A stretch of DNA of 13,565 bases from an uncultured Ruminococcus sp. (lineage in GTDB: Bacteria > Bacillota > Clostridia > Oscillospirales > Ruminococcaceae). The stretch covers positions 1 through 13,565 of the forward strand of contig UQKC01000060.1 in assembly GCA_900541495.1 (NCBI GenBank), in the 5' to 3' direction. The notes beneath the pieces were generated by a model. It saw only the letters and a program-made list of their open reading frames with translations. It was not told the origin of the DNA and searched no databases. Each line of letters begins with the position of its first letter. Position 1 is the first letter of the stretch. Shown here piece after piece: positions 13,394 through 13,565 of the stretch. Made by a program: the position numbers and the translations under genes.

Positions 13394-13467
13394 GCGCAAT
13401 TCACTATTATGGCTTTACGAAGCTTGATTTCTCATATTTCGTTCTCCATTATCTTTGTGAATTGCGC
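13394..13467. repeat. 11-bp inverted repeat bounding 74 bases
   Basis: GCGCAATTCAC at 13394-13404 is the exact reverse complement of 13457-13467, and A-rich and T-rich flanks lie outside it. Inside is TTTACGAAGCTTGA (13414-13427), a 14-base word also present at 11722-11735 downstream of the DUF1015 gene. Between 13066 and the window end (500 bp) I see these repeats but no convincing gene. Confidence 0.5.
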
Positions 13468-13565
13468 CTTTAGATTTGTTACTGATTACGCTATTACGAC
13501 AGAGCTTTTGCTGTTAGGAAAAAGCTGATTAAAGCGAAGCGTTCGTTTTGCCATTTTGAGAAATG

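Noticed and set aside
13082..13399. 105-residue minus-strand frame near the right end
   Set aside because: It crosses several hairpins and a GC-rich repeat, has no domain or clear start signal, and its composition is unlike that of the real genes here.

Overview
The window looks like a chromosomal segment from a low-to-moderate GC Firmicute of the class Clostridia, most likely a Ruminococcus-like member of the Oscillospiraceae. The grounds are the gene families, the strong purine-rich ribosome binding sites, the apparent use of TTG starts, and many short intergenic hairpin repeats. This placement is inferred from style and content; there is no rRNA or marker phylogeny in the window. No prophage, CRISPR array, tRNA or rRNA is visible.

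Left third (about 360-6180, minus strand): a phosphate-starvation locus reading right to left as pstS-pstC-pstA-pstB, then a PhoB/PhoP-type response regulator and a PhoR-type sensor kinase. PstS captures phosphate outside the membrane, PstC and PstA form the channel and PstB supplies ATP hydrolysis. The two-component pair presumably switches the locus on when phosphate is scarce. phoU, which usually follows pstB, is absent here and the regulator pair sits in its place. A 164-bp foldback (MITE-like) element lies upstream of pstS at 6314-6477. An almost identical arm in inverted orientation lies at the left window edge (1-53), downstream of phoR, so the locus is bracketed by related repeats.

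Middle (6522-8982, plus strand): homoserine dehydrogenase (hom) and homoserine kinase (thrB), consecutive steps towards threonine. They are separated by an unusual 334-bp spacer packed with hairpins, including a perfect terminator-like one.

Then (9122-11058, plus strand): a GNAT acetyltransferase with an unrecognised C-terminal half, followed closely by tsaE and tsaB of the tRNA t6A37 modification pathway. A promoter with two perfect consensus hexamers overlaps the thrB stop codon and probably drives this group. An 18-bp-stem terminator at 11113-11163 closes it.

Right part (11176-13001, minus strand): a small P-loop kinase-like protein and a DUF1015-family protein, each with a good ribosome binding site, separated by a bidirectional terminator. 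The DUF1015 gene has a clear promoter (TTGAAA, 17 bp, TATAAT on the minus strand). The last 500 bp (13066-13565) contain no convincing gene but several inverted repeats.

The most noteworthy material is intergenic: the foldback element, a short GCGTAAT-type motif placed in sense orientation at the 3' end of three unrelated genes, a recurring GGGCGGAT hairpin, and the structured hom-thrB spacer. I did not find a clearly new multi-gene system.
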